Shown here: positions 5,719-6,545 of the stretch, piece after piece
Position numbering within the stretch: position 1 is the first letter of the stretch
Layout: each line of letters starts with the position of its first letter
Notes under the pieces: generated by a model
What the model was told of the DNA's origin: nothing
Database searches by the model: none
Seen by the model: the letters and a program-made list of their open reading frames with translations, nothing else
Assembly (NCBI GenBank): GCA_963922935.1
Contig: CAWUKE010000126.1
Location: forward strand, 1 to 6,545
DNA length: 6,545 nucleotides
From: Litorimonas sp963922935
Lineage (GTDB): Bacteria > Pseudomonadota > Alphaproteobacteria > Caulobacterales > Maricaulaceae
Direction of reading: 5' to 3'
Position numbers and translations under genes: made by a program

Positions 5719-6545
5719 TTAAGTCCGGCTAGCGGTGAGCGGTTGCAGACCCACAATCTCTAGATCGTAAGCCTCAAGACCAATAAGTTTCGGCATGCGG
5801 TTGGAAAGAAGCGTCATTTTCGTCACGCCCAAATGGGTCAGAATTTGCGCACCAACACCATATTCGCGAACCGTCTGTTCTTTGCGGTCCACTGTACTTT
5901 TATGCGCGCCAAGACGCTCCAGCAGTGTGTCGATAGACCCTTCGCGGATCAGGACCAAGACAGAGTGTACGTCATGCGCGGCCAGTTCTTTCATCGCGTC
6001 CCAGATCAGGCCGGAGCGTGGGCTATCTTCGGACAAAACATCGCCCGCAAAGTCGATCTTATGAACGCGAACCAGGCTGGGTTCGCCGGCTTTGGCATCG
6101 CCACGAGACAGAGCCACGTGCTCTTTGCCGTCTAGTAAGTTGCGATAGACATGGATTTTGAATTCATCGCCGCGCTGAGATGTGAAATCGCTAGTGGCGA
6201 CATGCTTGACGAAATGATCGCGTTCCAAACGGTGTGCGACCAAGCTTTCAATAGTGCCGATTTTCAGCCCATGAAACTGCGCGAATTTTACCAGATCATC
6301 AAGCCGCGCCATCGTGCCGTCATCATTCATGATCTCACAAATGACCGCGGACGGGTTCAGGCCGGCGAGGCGAGAAATATCCACTGACGCTTCTGTATGG
6401 CCTGTGCGGACAAGCACGCCGCCTTCTTTTGCAATGATCGGGAACATGTGACCCGGGCTGACAATATCGTCCGCGCGACTATCCGGATCAATCGCCACTT
6501 GAATAGTCCGCGCGCGATCGCCCGCACTAATGCCAGTAGTCACCC
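5719..6545 (-). CDS. RibBX-like protein: DHBP synthase with degenerate GTP cyclohydrolase II-like domain (5' end outside window)
   Basis: The visible 275 codons hold the C-terminal half of 3,4-dihydroxy-2-butanone 4-phosphate synthase followed by a RibA-like domain. The synthase part (about residues 1-110 of the visible product) is intact: VTTGISAGDRARTI, SPGHMFPI, the active-site RTGHTEASVD, and CEIMNDDGTMAR. The RibA-like part (from about 125) keeps the framework RVHKIDFAGDV, YGVGAQILTHLGV and LIGLEAYDLEIV. It lacks the zinc-binding cysteines expected just after RVH, and lacks the QEGRGIGL-type catalytic motif, having REGSIDTLLERL (200-210) instead. I infer that only the synthase activity remains, as in the RibBX variant known from Proteobacteria; GTP cyclohydrolase II would then come from a separate ribA. 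The GTG at 6543 is an internal Val of the family motif, not a start. Directly upstream of ribH, consistent with a riboflavin operon. Confidence 0.92.
   Translation of the reverse strand, partial: VTTGISAGDRARTIQVAIDPDSRADDIVSPGHMFPIIAKEGGVLVRTGHTEASVDISRLAGLNPSAVICEIMNDDGTMARLDDLVKFAQFHGLKIGTIESLVAHRLERDHFVKHVATSDFTSQRGDEFKIHVYRNLLDGKEHVALSRGDAKAGEPSLVRVHKIDFAGDVLSEDSPRSGLIWDAMKELAAHDVHSVLVLIREGSIDTLLERLGAHKSTVDRKEQTVREYGVGAQILTHLGVTKMTLLSNRMPKLIGLEAYDLEIVGLQPLTASRT

Noticed and set aside
5719..6220. Functional bifunctional RibBA with active GTP cyclohydrolase II
   Set aside because: The zinc cysteines and the catalytic glycine/arginine motif are absent from the second domain.
6541..6543. 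GTG as the true start of the DHBP synthase gene
   Set aside because: It encodes the Val of the conserved VTTGISA segment in the middle of the synthase; the real start lies beyond the window.
1..6545. CtrA boxes (TTAA-N7-TTAA), tRNA genes, CRISPR repeats, insertion sequences and phage genes
   Set aside because: Scanning TTAA occurrences by eye gave no pair with the right spacing. I saw no clover-leaf, direct repeat array, transposase or integrase-like sequence, and coding is nearly continuous with housekeeping genes.

Overview
The window looks like core chromosome of an alphaproteobacterium. Every gene has its closest family resemblance there. Gene neighbourhoods such as [bamE / cytochrome bc1 chaperone]-plsX-fabH-ihfA-merR and ribBA-type-ribH-nusB-thiL are known from that class. 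A promoter with Caulobacter-type consensus stands before ihfA. Moderate GC and the gene order would suit the Hyphomonadaceae/Maricaulales side of the class, but that finer placement is inference.

Layout from high to low coordinates, since nearly everything is read on the minus strand. (1) 6545-3892 is a tightly packed operon: the 3' part of a RibBX-like DHBP synthase gene, ribH, nusB and thiL. Junctions are a 5-bp gap, an ATGA overlap and a TTGA overlap. (2) 3385-3885 is bamE, the only plus-strand gene. It converges on thiL with 6 bp between the stop codons and diverges from the next block across an 89-bp gap. (3) 3295-671 holds a ubiquinol-cytochrome c chaperone gene, plsX and fabH. plsX and fabH share a TGATG junction, and an imperfect hairpin with a T-run closes the block at the fabH stop. 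(4) 646-1 holds a promoter, ihfA, and the 5' part of a merR-family gene that runs off the window.

The first block covers late riboflavin synthesis (ribulose-5-phosphate to the four-carbon unit, then lumazine), a transcription antitermination factor, and the last step to thiamine diphosphate. The second and third blocks serve the envelope and membrane: outer-membrane protein assembly, bc1 complex assembly, acyl-phosphate supply for phospholipids and initiation of fatty-acid synthesis. The fourth holds DNA-architecture and regulatory genes.

No stretch over 300 bases lacks a gene. I saw no tRNA, rRNA, insertion sequence, prophage, CRISPR array or toxin-antitoxin pair, and no previously undescribed system. 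The points most worth a second look are the GTP cyclohydrolase II-like domain that has lost its zinc cysteines and catalytic motif, a shortened ThiL, the lack of a yceD/DUF177 gene before plsX, and the promoter/terminator pair that isolates ihfA and fixes its start codon.
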